Shown here: one piece after another, positions 39,089 through 46,942 of the stretch
Numbering within the stretch: the first letter of the stretch is position 1
Layout of the letters: each line of letters begins with the position of its first letter
DNA from: CBDHDJ01 sp965261645
Lineage (GTDB): Bacteria; Pseudomonadota; Alphaproteobacteria; SHVV01
Length of the DNA: 64,000 nt
Direction: 5' to 3'
NCBI GenBank assembly: GCA_965261645.1
Contig: CBDHDJ010000003.1
Location: 682,001-746,000, forward strand
Translations under genes and position numbers: made by a program
The notes under the pieces: model-generated
The model's input: only the letters and a program-made list of their open reading frames with translations
Database searches by the model: none
What the model was told of the DNA's origin: nothing

Positions 39089-39112
39089 CATGACATTACA
39101 CATGACATTACA
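39089..39112 (+). repeat. Two direct copies of a 12-bp motif before the second lipoprotein gene
   Basis: CATGACATTACA occurs twice head-to-tail at 39089-39100 and 39101-39112, about 70 bases before the ATG at 39181. Spacing of about one helical turn suggests an activator or repressor site. No regulator is identified. Confidence 0.5.
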
Positions 39113-39180
39113 ATGGACACGTTGCCGGCGATGCCGCTGACTCACCTGTGTTATAGCGCAACACGAGGAGCCCCCGAGCG

Positions 39181-40473
39181 ATGACCAACCGAAGATATTA
39201 CCTCCCGATCATGGCCACCGTGATCGGACTCGTCCTGGCGGGCTGTGGCGGCGGCGGTCACACTGTCTCCGTGTCGGTTGGCTCGTCGAATGTGTCGGCC
39301 ATCGAGAGAGCGTTGGGAATCGCCGCGGCAATAGCGCCCCTGGCCGCAGGTGAGGCAGCGCCGGCGCTCCGGCAAATAACGCCCGTGGTGGAACGCACGG
39401 CGGCCGGCGGGGTCAGTGTTACGGTGAGGGCTGCTCCCGTTGATCCCGTTTTCGAATTCCTGAACAGCACGCCGCTCGACGATGTGTGGAGCCGTGCGGG
39501 ATTGCGGGGCAGCGAGACGGGATCGAGAGAGCATATAACTCTCTACACGAACATCGAGAACCCGGGGAGGCCGTTCGGCAGCGTATATATCCTTGACGAA
39601 GACAATGCCCTGACTGTCGACTTTTCAACCCACTCGATGCGCGTGCAGTCTTCCGGGTTTCCAGCCCCCGACTTCAATCGGGAATACTCGGCTGAAGAAG
39701 AACTCTCGTTCCCGGGCACCTTTCACGGCGTGGCAGGCACCTATGAATGCACGACACCGCCCTGCACGGTCAGCACTGCCAACGACGGCGTGATATCCTC
39801 TCCTAGCGATACCTGGACGTTCACGCCCAATTCCGATCTGGCTGACGAGATCATGATCGATCTGCCGGACGCGGACCATTTGTATTTCGGGTGGTGGCTG
39901 AAGGAGCCGGCCGATTCGGGCGGCACCTACGCGTTCAGGACCTTCTCGAGCGGCACGGTTCCGTTCGCGGTGGGCCAAAAGTTCACATCCGGCAATAACG
40001 ACGGGCTGCTTGGCACGGCGTCGTATCGAGGCCGGGCGGCGGGCCGGTATGTGACGAAGGATTTCACCGGCGGGGTGCTCAGCGGCGGCACGGCGGGCGT
40101 GTTCACCGCAACGGCCACGCTGGCGGCGAATTTCGGGGGTGACGATATTGCCGTGAACGACCAGTTCAACATCCGTGGAAGCGTGACGGAGTTCATGGAC
40201 GCGGGGAGCGGCACGCCGCTCGAGGGGTGGAGTGTCACGCTGAACAGGGTCGATCTTGCAGCGGGCAGCGCATCCTTCGGTGGAACCGCTGGCGGCGCCA
40301 CCACCGCGACGCTTGGCGGCGTCACCGGCACGGGGACCTGGGAAGGGGCCTTCTTCGGCAACGCCAGGGCCGACGGCAAGCCGGGTTCCGTTGCGGGTGT
40401 GTTCGATGCTCATCTACCCGCCGCGCATATTTCCGGCGGGTTCGGCGCCACCAACACGGCCGCGGATGAATAA
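39181..40473 (+). CDS. TbpB-like surface lipoprotein, intact
   Basis: A 430-residue lipoprotein. The signal peptide ends in LVLAGC with the acylated Cys at residue 22, followed by a Gly-rich linker. The mature part has HITLYTNIENPGRPFGS, a small Cys loop (GTYECTTPPC), DTWTFTPNSD, LYFGWWLKEP, GTASYRGRAAGRYV, FTATATLAANFGG and the end ISGGFGATN. This pattern of FGWWL, YRG-x-AAG and FGATN matches the C-terminal barrel of TbpB/HpuA-like surface lipoproteins and the broken neighbour at 33169. Binding partner unknown; metal or haem acquisition is typical of the wider family. It lies downstream of Slam, so surface export by that protein is likely. Confidence 0.85.
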   Translation: MTNRRYYLPIMATVIGLVLAGCGGGGHTVSVSVGSSNVSAIERALGIAAAIAPLAAGEAAPALRQITPVVERTAAGGVSVTVRAAPVDPVFEFLNSTPLDDVWSRAGLRGSETGSREHITLYTNIENPGRPFGSVYILDEDNALTVDFSTHSMRVQSSGFPAPDFNREYSAEEELSFPGTFHGVAGTYECTTPPCTVSTANDGVISSPSDTWTFTPNSDLADEIMIDLPDADHLYFGWWLKEPADSGGTYAFRTFSSGTVPFAVGQKFTSGNNDGLLGTASYRGRAAGRYVTKDFTGGVLSGGTAGVFTATATLAANFGGDDIAVNDQFNIRGSVTEFMDAGSGTPLEGWSVTLNRVDLAAGSASFGGTAGGATTATLGGVTGTGTWEGAFFGNARADGKPGSVAGVFDAHLPAAHISGGFGATNTAADE

Positions 40474-41187
40474 ACCGATCGCTAATGACAGGTTCGGTGA
40501 CTCCCGCCGTCCAATGAACCTTTCCTATCCGGTTTACACCCACTATGGCTAGAATGGGCGCAAACCGGATATAGGGGAGCGCGCCATGGATGTTCTCGAC
40601 CGCGCCGATCTCCCATTCCCGCATTCGCTACCCGAGTTCCAGCGACTTTTCCCCGATGATGCGGCCTGCGCCTCCTACCTGGAGAAAGCCCGCTGGGGAG
40701 ACGGCTTTGCCTGCCCGCACTGCGGCACGGCGGGAGAGCCGTTCCACTTTGAAAACCGCCCTGGCGTCCTGCGCTGCCGCAAGTGCCGCCAGAACACCGG
40801 GCTGACGGTGGGAACAGTGATGGAGCGTAGCCACACTCCGCTGAACGTCTGGTTCTGGGCCGCTTATCTGGTCGCCAGTCAGACGCCCGGCATGTCCGCC
40901 GTGCAGTTTCAGCGGCAACTTGGTCTTTCGCGCTACGAGACGGCCTTTCAAATTCTCCACAAGCTCCGCTCGGGCATGGTGCGGCCCAACCAAGACAGGA
41001 TCGGTGGACAGCCCAAGAACCATGTTGAGGTGGACGAAACCTGGGTTGGCGGGCGAACGCGTGGGGAAGGCCGTGGTGTTCACCACAAGGTTCCCGTCTC
41101 CTGTGCCATCGAGGTGCCCTCTCTGCCAACATCACTGAGACACCAGCAACCTTTGGAATTTCTGTAGGGCGGTGGAGGTGAAAACCG

Positions 41188-41670
41188 ATGACCGCAGAGA
41201 GAGACTCGATGACATTGAATGAGGTTTCCGTTCCGGCCCTGGGGGTCGAGGAGCGCAGCGACGAGGCCCCCAGGGCCGGCCGCGCCAGACCGACCCCGGA
41301 CCCGGAGGTTGTGGCCAAGCCGAAGCGGCGCCAGTTCACCGCAGAGTATCCGCTGCGGATTCTGGAGGAGGCGGATCGCTGCACACAGCCCGGCGAGGTG
41401 GGCCGCCTGCTTCGCCGCGAGGGGTTGTACAGCTCGCATCTGACGGCTTGGCGCAAGGCGCGGCGCAAGGGCTCGCTGCGGGAGTTGGCCGCGAAGAAGC
41501 GCGGCGCGAAACCGGCCGAACGCAACCCGCTGGATGCGAAGGTGCGCGCGCTCGAGGCGCAAGTGGCTCGCCTGGAGCACGAGTTGCACACCGCGTACAC
41601 GATCCTGGACGTGCAGGGAAAAGTTGCCGGGCTGCTGGGATTGAACCTCGAACACGGAACGCGCTCTTGA
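41188..41670 (+). CDS. IS3-family transposase OrfA, copy 3
   Basis: A 160-residue helix-turn-helix protein (KRRQFTAEYPLRILEEADRC) with a zipper-like helix (RALEAQVARLEHELHTA). It overlaps OrfB by its stop codon (TGATG). Diverged from the other two copies. Confidence 0.9.
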   Translation: MTAERDSMTLNEVSVPALGVEERSDEAPRAGRARPTPDPEVVAKPKRRQFTAEYPLRILEEADRCTQPGEVGRLLRREGLYSSHLTAWRKARRKGSLRELAAKKRGAKPAERNPLDAKVRALEAQVARLEHELHTAYTILDVQGKVAGLLGLNLEHGTRS

Positions 41671-42671
41671 TGGCGGTCCAACCGCTTGCGGCGCAGGTCG
41701 GCGTGGCGCCGGCCTGCCAAGCACTGGGCGTGTCACGGGCGAGCTTCTACCGTCGTCAGAGGTCAACTCCCGGGCACCAGCAGCCCCGTCCAACGCCCGC
41801 CCGGGCGCTGTGTGAAGCCGAGCGCGAGCAGATCCTCGATGTGCTCGCCGGCCCGCGCTTCGTCGACCGTGCGCCGGCGGAGGTCGTGGCGACGCTGCTC
41901 GACGAAGGCCATTACCTGTGCTCGGAGCGGACGATGTATCGGATCCTGGCCGCCGATCAGCCGGTCCGAGAGCGGCGCAATCAGCGCGAGCATCCCCAGT
42001 ACACCAAGCCCGAGCTGGTGGCCACGGCGCCGAACCAGACCTGGTCCTGGGACATCACCAAGCTGTTGGGGCCGACCAAGTGGACGTACTTCTACCTCTA
42101 CGTCGTGCTCGACATCTTCAGCCGCTACGCGGTCGGCTGGATGGTCGCAGACCGGGAGAACTCGGCGCTGGCCGGTCGTCTCATCGAAGAGACCTGCCAC
42201 AAACAGGGCGTCCAGCCCCAGGTGCTCACCCTGCACTCCGACCGCGGCGCGCCGATGACGAGCAAGTGCACCGCACAACTGCTCGCCGACCTCGGCGTGA
42301 CCCGTTCACTGAGCCGACCTCAGGTGTCCGACGACAACCCCTTCTCCGAGGCGCAGTTCAGGACCCTGAAGTACCACCCCGGCTTCCCTGGCCGCTTCCA
42401 CGACATCACCGCCGCGATCGCCTTCTGCCGAACGTTCTTCCCTTGGTACAACACCGAACATCGCCATGGCGGGATCGCGATGCTCACCCCGGACGACGTC
42501 CATCACAATCGAACCCAGAGCGTGCTGGAGCAGCGCGGGCGGACCCTTCAAGCCGCCTGGACCCGTCATCCCGAACGCTTCGTTCGAGGGATCCCACAAC
42601 CGCATCCCCTTCCCCAAGCCGTCTGGATCAACCCACCTGTGACGCCCACAACAGGAGAAACTGCTCAGTAA
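41670..42671 (+). CDS. IS3-family transposase OrfB, copy 3
   Basis: A 333-residue DDE integrase with TWSWDITKL, LHSDRGAPMTS and NPFSEAQFRTLKY. ATG 41670 overlaps the OrfA stop. It differs from copies 1 and 2 at many positions (for instance LLGPTKWTYFYLYVVLDIF), so it is from an older or separate acquisition. Intact. Confidence 0.92.
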   Translation: MAVQPLAAQVGVAPACQALGVSRASFYRRQRSTPGHQQPRPTPARALCEAEREQILDVLAGPRFVDRAPAEVVATLLDEGHYLCSERTMYRILAADQPVRERRNQREHPQYTKPELVATAPNQTWSWDITKLLGPTKWTYFYLYVVLDIFSRYAVGWMVADRENSALAGRLIEETCHKQGVQPQVLTLHSDRGAPMTSKCTAQLLADLGVTRSLSRPQVSDDNPFSEAQFRTLKYHPGFPGRFHDITAAIAFCRTFFPWYNTEHRHGGIAMLTPDDVHHNRTQSVLEQRGRTLQAAWTRHPERFVRGIPQPHPLPQAVWINPPVTPTTGETAQ

Positions 42672-43235
42672 ATCGCAATCGTCACTGTCTCAAAGTCGTT
42701 GACAGGTTCCGGTGCGTCATCGAAAGCCGGGCACCAAGCTCGACAACCGGAAAGACGGACGCTATGCCGGACGCGTTCGGCTCGCCGTCGTGCTCGACCG
42801 TAGCGCCGAGTCGCTCTGTGGGTTCGTCGAGAGCACCGTCGCGCCGGGATCGCTGATCGTTACTGACGATTGGAGCGGCTATGCTGGCCTCGGTAAGCGC
42901 GGCTATGAGCACTTCGCTGTTGCCGAGTGTGGTGATCCAGAGGTTGCCGAGCAATACCTGCCGATCATCCATCTGGTTTTCGCCAACCTGAAGACGTGGC
43001 TGATCGGTATCCACCACGGCGTTAGCCACCAGCACCTACAAGCCTACCTCAACGAGTTCACCTTCCGCTTCAACAGGCGGTTCTACCCGTTCAACGCCTT
43101 CCGCTCATTGCTCGGCATCGCGGGCGACACCTCTGCTCCAACCTATGCCGAGCTTTACTCGGGAGAGTGGCGGCACCCTACATGTAGCGGTCATCGGCGT
43201 TAACCGGATAGGAAAGAATCAATCTTCTACGACCC

Positions 43236-43604
43236 TTATTTCATGATGTAGCAAGCCAGCTTGTTGCCATCCAAGTCCCTGAAGTACCCGCCGTAGAATC
43301 CGCCCGTGCCGCGCGGGCCGGGCGCTCCCTCATCCGTGCCGCCGAGTTCAAGAGCCTTGGCATGTAGTGCATTTACCTGCTCTTCGCTTCCTGCCTTAAG
43401 CGCAATCATCGCGCCGTTACCAAGCGTTGCCGCGTTTCCATCGTAAGGCTTGGTTACGCAAAATGTCGTTTCGCCTGACGGAGCTTCCCACTGAATGAAC
43501 GCATTCTCATACGTGCGCTTGGCGCCGATTTCCGCAAGAACCGCATCGTAAAACTGTGCAGCGCGCTCAAGGTCATTTGTTCCCAGCATTACGTAGCCGA
43601 TCAT
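43236..43604 (-). CDS. Glyoxalase/bleomycin-resistance (VOC) family protein
   Basis: A 122-residue protein with the paired beta-alpha-beta-beta-beta units of the vicinal oxygen chelate fold: MIGYVMLGTNDLERAAQFYD at the start, and GGFYGGYFRDLDGNKLACY at the end, where metal-chelating Glu/His residues are usually found. The substrate is unknown; many single-domain members bind small molecules or act as lactoylglutathione lyase-like enzymes. The gene lies between two mobile elements and has no obvious operon partners. Confidence 0.88.
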   Translation of the reverse strand: MIGYVMLGTNDLERAAQFYDAVLAEIGAKRTYENAFIQWEAPSGETTFCVTKPYDGNAATLGNGAMIALKAGSEEQVNALHAKALELGGTDEGAPGPRGTGGFYGGYFRDLDGNKLACYIMK

Positions 43605-43850
43605 GCCGCTCCCCTTTCAAGAATTGCGCGAGTGAATTAGATATCCTACCTGGCCGAGTCCCTCAAATCGACACAGTCACGTCACAAGATGCTATGGCAG
43701 GTCCGTTTGTGACCCATTGCGGACGCAGGGCCATGCGCCGAAAGACCGAAAGCGAATGCACCGAGGGCTGCTCTGTTGCCGGCGTCTTTTCGAGGTAAGG
43801 GTCTGGCTATCTCATGCTAGGATTTTGCCAGAACAATGGGGAGGCAAGGG

Positions 43851-44657
43851 ATGCCGATCTTCCTGGACCGTCACGATATGGTCGAGCAAACCGCGGAGGA
43901 AACCGCCCAGCTGCACATCAAGGACCTGGAAATCCAAGACCAATACGGCGTGAAATTTATCACCTATTGGTACGATTCGGAGCGGCGAACAACATTCTGC
44001 CTCGTCGATGCACCGGACAGGGAGACGGCCGACCGGGTGCACGCCGAGGCCCATGGCTACGTGGCCAACGAAATGATCGAGGTCGATATATCGGCTGTCG
44101 AGGCCTTTCTTGGCCGCGTCCTGGACCCGCCCACATCGCCGGCGAAGGCGATCGACGACACTGCCTTCCGCGCCATCATGTTCACCGACATGATCGGCTC
44201 AACCGAGATGACTGCCCAACTGGGCGACACCATGGCGGTTGAACTGCTGCGGGCGCACGACGCGATCATCCGGCGCTCGCTGGAAGCGCATGGCGGTGGG
44301 GAGGTCAAACATCTGGGCGATGGCATCATGGCGTCGTTCGACGATGTTCCGGCCTCGATTGCCTGCGCCATGAAGATTCAGGACGAGTTCGCCGCCTATA
44401 ACGCAGCCAGCCATACGCCGATCCGGGTGAGGATTGGTATTCATGCTGGCGCACCGGTCGAGGATAACAACGATTTGTTCGGTTCGGCGGTTCAAATGGC
44501 GGCGCGCATATGCGACATCGCCCAGGCAGACACTATTTTGGCATCCGCTGCAGTGAGGGACGCGTGCTACGGCGCCGGTCTGGTGTTTGAACCCTCGGGC
44601 ATCGAATCGCTGAAGGGGTTTGCACAGCCGGTCGAGCTGTTTTCCCCGGCGCGGTGA
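43851..44657 (+). CDS. DUF4242 domain fused to a class III adenylate/guanylate cyclase
   Basis: A 268-residue protein. The first 80 residues match DUF4242 (nickel-binding SCO4226-like): MPIFLDRHDM, LHIKDLEIQDQYGVKFITYW and FCLVDAPDRETADRVHAEAH. The rest is a class III nucleotide cyclase: AIMFTDMIGSTEM with the first metal-binding Asp, VKHLGDGIMASFDD with the substrate Lys and second Asp, and the stretch FGSAVQMAARICDIA where the usual transition-state Asn is Gln. It would make cAMP or cGMP in response to a ligand or metal bound by the N-terminal domain (inference). ATG 43851 follows GGGGAGG at a good distance; ATG 43836 is less likely. Confidence 0.85.
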   Translation: MPIFLDRHDMVEQTAEETAQLHIKDLEIQDQYGVKFITYWYDSERRTTFCLVDAPDRETADRVHAEAHGYVANEMIEVDISAVEAFLGRVLDPPTSPAKAIDDTAFRAIMFTDMIGSTEMTAQLGDTMAVELLRAHDAIIRRSLEAHGGGEVKHLGDGIMASFDDVPASIACAMKIQDEFAAYNAASHTPIRVRIGIHAGAPVEDNNDLFGSAVQMAARICDIAQADTILASAAVRDACYGAGLVFEPSGIESLKGFAQPVELFSPAR

Positions 44658-44728
44658 TCGAGATCGTGGCCTACGCGCACGTACCCGCGGCCTACTCCGT
44701 GCCACGGAACGGCGGCTTCTGGCTGCTA

Positions 44729-45782
44729 GAGCATTTTCTGAGCTGACGGATTCTTTTTGGGATTCCCATGGGATCGAATTTCTGATTCAAGATGTGGGCT
44801 GGTGGAGGAGGCCAGCCTGCATGACGAAACCTCTTTCCAATGATCTTCGAGAACGGCTTGTATCGGCGGTTGACAGCGGCCTGTCGCGGCGCTCGGCGGC
44901 GCGCCGCTTCGGGGTTGCGGCCTCGACGGCGATCAAATGGGTGAATCGGTGGCGGCGGACGGGCGATGTCGGGCCTAGGCCGCAAGGCGGTGACCACCGC
45001 TCGCACCGGATCGAGGCCCATGCCGAGGAAATCCTGGCGCTGGTTGACGAGACGCCGGACATCACCTTGGGCGAGATCGCGGCACACCTGGACGCGGGGC
45101 ATGGCTTGACGGTGGCCCAAAGCACGGTCTGGCGGCTGCTCGACCGGCACGGCATGACGTTCAAAAAAAACCGCGCACGCCTGCGAGCAACAGCGAGCTG
45201 ACGTCCTGCGCCGCCGGCAGGCCTGGTTCGACGCCCAACCCGATCTGAAGCCCGAGCGGCTGGTGTTCATTGACGAGACCGGCGCTTCGACCAAGATGGC
45301 CCGGCGTTACGGCCGGGCGCCACGGGGCGAGCGTTGCCAAGCACCGGTGCCTCATGGACACTGGAAGACGACGACCTTCGTTGGCGCGCTCCGCCTTGAA
45401 GGCATGACCGCGCCCATGGTGCTCGACGGTGCCATGCATGGTGCCGCCTTCCTCGCTTATGTGGAGCAGGTCTTGGTCCCGACGCTCAAACCCGGCGATA
45501 TCGTGGTGATGGATAACTTACCCGCCCACAAACCCATCGCCGTGCGCACGGCCATCGAAGTCGCCGCGGCAGAGTTGCGCTTCCTGCCGCCCTACAGCCC
45601 TGACTTTAACCCCATTGAAATGGCCTTCTCCAAGCTCAAGGCTTTCCTCAAAAAGACCGCCGCCCGAACCGTCGATGACCTCTGGGACGCCATCGCCCAA
45701 GGCATCGACACCTTCACACCAACGGAATGCGAAAACTACTTCGCTGCTGCCGGCTATGACCACAAATGATAGGAAAACGCTC
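44729..45782 (+). mobile_element. IS630-family element (copy B)
   Basis: Inverted ends GAGCATTTTC at 44729 and GAAAACGCTC to 45782, flanked by TA (44727-44728 and 45783-45784), which is the target duplication of this family. It is unrelated in detail to the IS630 element at 4953. Confidence 0.88.
44821..45769 (+). CDS. IS630-family transposase in two frames (frameshift at an A8 run)
   Basis: The first frame (44821-45201) is a helix-turn-helix part: MTKPLSNDLRERLVSAVDSG and RRSAARRFGVAASTAIKWV. The second frame (about 45160-45769) has the DDE core: VFIDETGASTKMARRYGRAP (first D), IVVMDNLPAHK (second D) and SPDFNPIEMAFSKLKAFLKK (E). They overlap at the A8 run near 45163-45170, where a programmed shift joins them, as in related IS630 elements. 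No damage visible. Confidence 0.88.
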
Positions 45783-46060
45783 TAGCGGTCCTTTGGACGT
45801 GGTTACCGGAGAGTCCGCATCCGACCCAAAGCGGACAATAGGTCAGGAAATACGCATCATTCAGCCACGCCTCTCAAGCGTCATGCGTAGCCCGTAGCGC
45901 GGGCGAAGCGTGATCCGACCCTGCGCTTCGACCCGGTGCCCAGGAACGACGCGCAGGCGATACGCACGGGCGATGGTCGCGAGTATCAAGCGCGCCTCCA
46001 TCATGGCAAAGCCATTGCCGATGCAGATGGTAATCCTTCCGTTCTCAGGTGATGGAGATT

Positions 46061-46942
46061 TCAGCGATTGAGTGTCCGCTTCCAGTCTCGCCTGAGTGGC
46101 CGCAGCCAGATGTCCTTCCTGGGCTCGGCCCGTTTCATATGCGTGTCGTAGCGCCCGCGCCCCTGGGTGGTCCCGACGCGGGTCCAGCCCGAGGCCCTGT
46201 AGACGGCGCCGGTGTAGCGCGGGGTCTCGACGAAGGTCTCGATGAGCACGGGCGTGATGTTGTAGCGCGCCGTCCAATCCTCGGGCAGGCGTCGGCGCAC
46301 GATGGCGAGGATGTGCGATCCCAGGTTCGGGATCTCGACCCAGGGCAGGATAAGGAAGCGTGGGTTGTCGACCACCAGCGGCAGGTTCTTCCCGCGCAGC
46401 TCGGGGGTCCATCCGATGAAGTTGTCGCGCGGGGCGAGCTTCCAGGCGGCGGTGGAGAAGCCGAGCATGGCCAGAGGCCAGCCGTTGCGGTCATGGACGG
46501 CATAGCGCATCTGGGCGCCGACCAGGGGCTTGTATCCGAGGTAGTGGTAGCGGGCGACGAACTCGTTCCACAGCCTGCCTTCGCGGGTGCCGCGCACGAC
46601 GGTGCGGAAGTCGAGCGGGCGAACCTCGTCGAGGGCGGTCGGGGCCGGGAACAGCGGCGGCTCGGTGTCAGGCCCGAAGAAGATGGGCTTGGGCCGGCCC
46701 TGCCGTCCCTTCGGCGGCGGCAGAACGATCACACCGTCGCGGTGCATGGCCAGCATGGTCACCTTAGCCATCATGTCCTTGAGGTCGCCATCGGGCTTGA
46801 GCCAGCCGACGCGCCGGCAGAACTCTCTGGACAGGGCGGCCCGGGTGGGCGGCGGATCGGCGGCGATCAGGGCGCGCATCAGCGCCATCTCGTCGGCGGT
46901 GAAGTTGCGGCCGTAGTACCGGCACTCGATCGTGCCGGTCAT
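46061..46942 (-). CDS. DruA-like (DUF4338) protein carried by IS66 copy 3
   Basis: A 293-residue DUF4338 protein, start ATG 46942 overlapping the tnpC stop (ATGA). Its translation agrees with that at 32007-32888. Key motifs are GTREGRLWNEFVARYHYLGY and GWTRVGTTQGRGRYD. The C-terminal codons lie in the long terminal repeat, and the antisense copy of this repeat (51343-51468) encodes the same tail (KRAEPRRDIWLRPLRRDW). Confidence 0.87.
   Translation of the reverse strand: MTGTIECRYYGRNFTADEMALMRALIAADPPPTRAALSREFCRRVGWLKPDGDLKDMMAKVTMLAMHRDGVIVLPPPKGRQGRPKPIFFGPDTEPPLFPAPTALDEVRPLDFRTVVRGTREGRLWNEFVARYHYLGYKPLVGAQMRYAVHDRNGWPLAMLGFSTAAWKLAPRDNFIGWTPELRGKNLPLVVDNPRFLILPWVEIPNLGSHILAIVRRRLPEDWTARYNITPVLIETFVETPRYTGAVYRASGWTRVGTTQGRGRYDTHMKRAEPRKDIWLRPLRRDWKRTLNR

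Larger units (their letters stand above)
41117..42710 (+). mobile_element. IS3-family element, copy 3 (diverged)
   Basis: The element has ends CCCTCTCTGCCAAC (left) and GTTGACAGGTTCC (right), flanked by GGTG at 41113-41116 and 42711-42714. It is the same IS type as copies 1 and 2 but with many residue differences in both genes. It interrupts the IS1595 transposase gene. Confidence 0.88.
40586..43203 (+). pseudogene. IS1595-family (ISXO2-like) transposase, split by IS3
   Basis: Segment 1 (40586-41116) has an N-terminal zinc ribbon (CPHCG and CRKCR) and the first catalytic motif, HVEVDETWVGG. Segment 2 (42715-43203) has IVTDDWSGYAGL (second D) and the end of the core NEFTFRFNRRFY (N). Removing the IS3 element and one GGTG repeat joins them in frame as CAIEVRHRKPG. 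The family uses a DDN/E catalytic centre. As it stands the gene is disrupted. Confidence 0.9.
40521..43215 (+). mobile_element. IS1595-family element, interrupted by IS3 copy 3
   Basis: Inverted ends: TTTCCTATCCGGTT at 40521 against AACCGGATAGGAAA ending at 43215. It contains one transposase gene, cut in two by the IS3 element at 41117-42710. Without that insertion it is about 1.1 kb. A clear target duplication was not found by eye. Confidence 0.8.
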
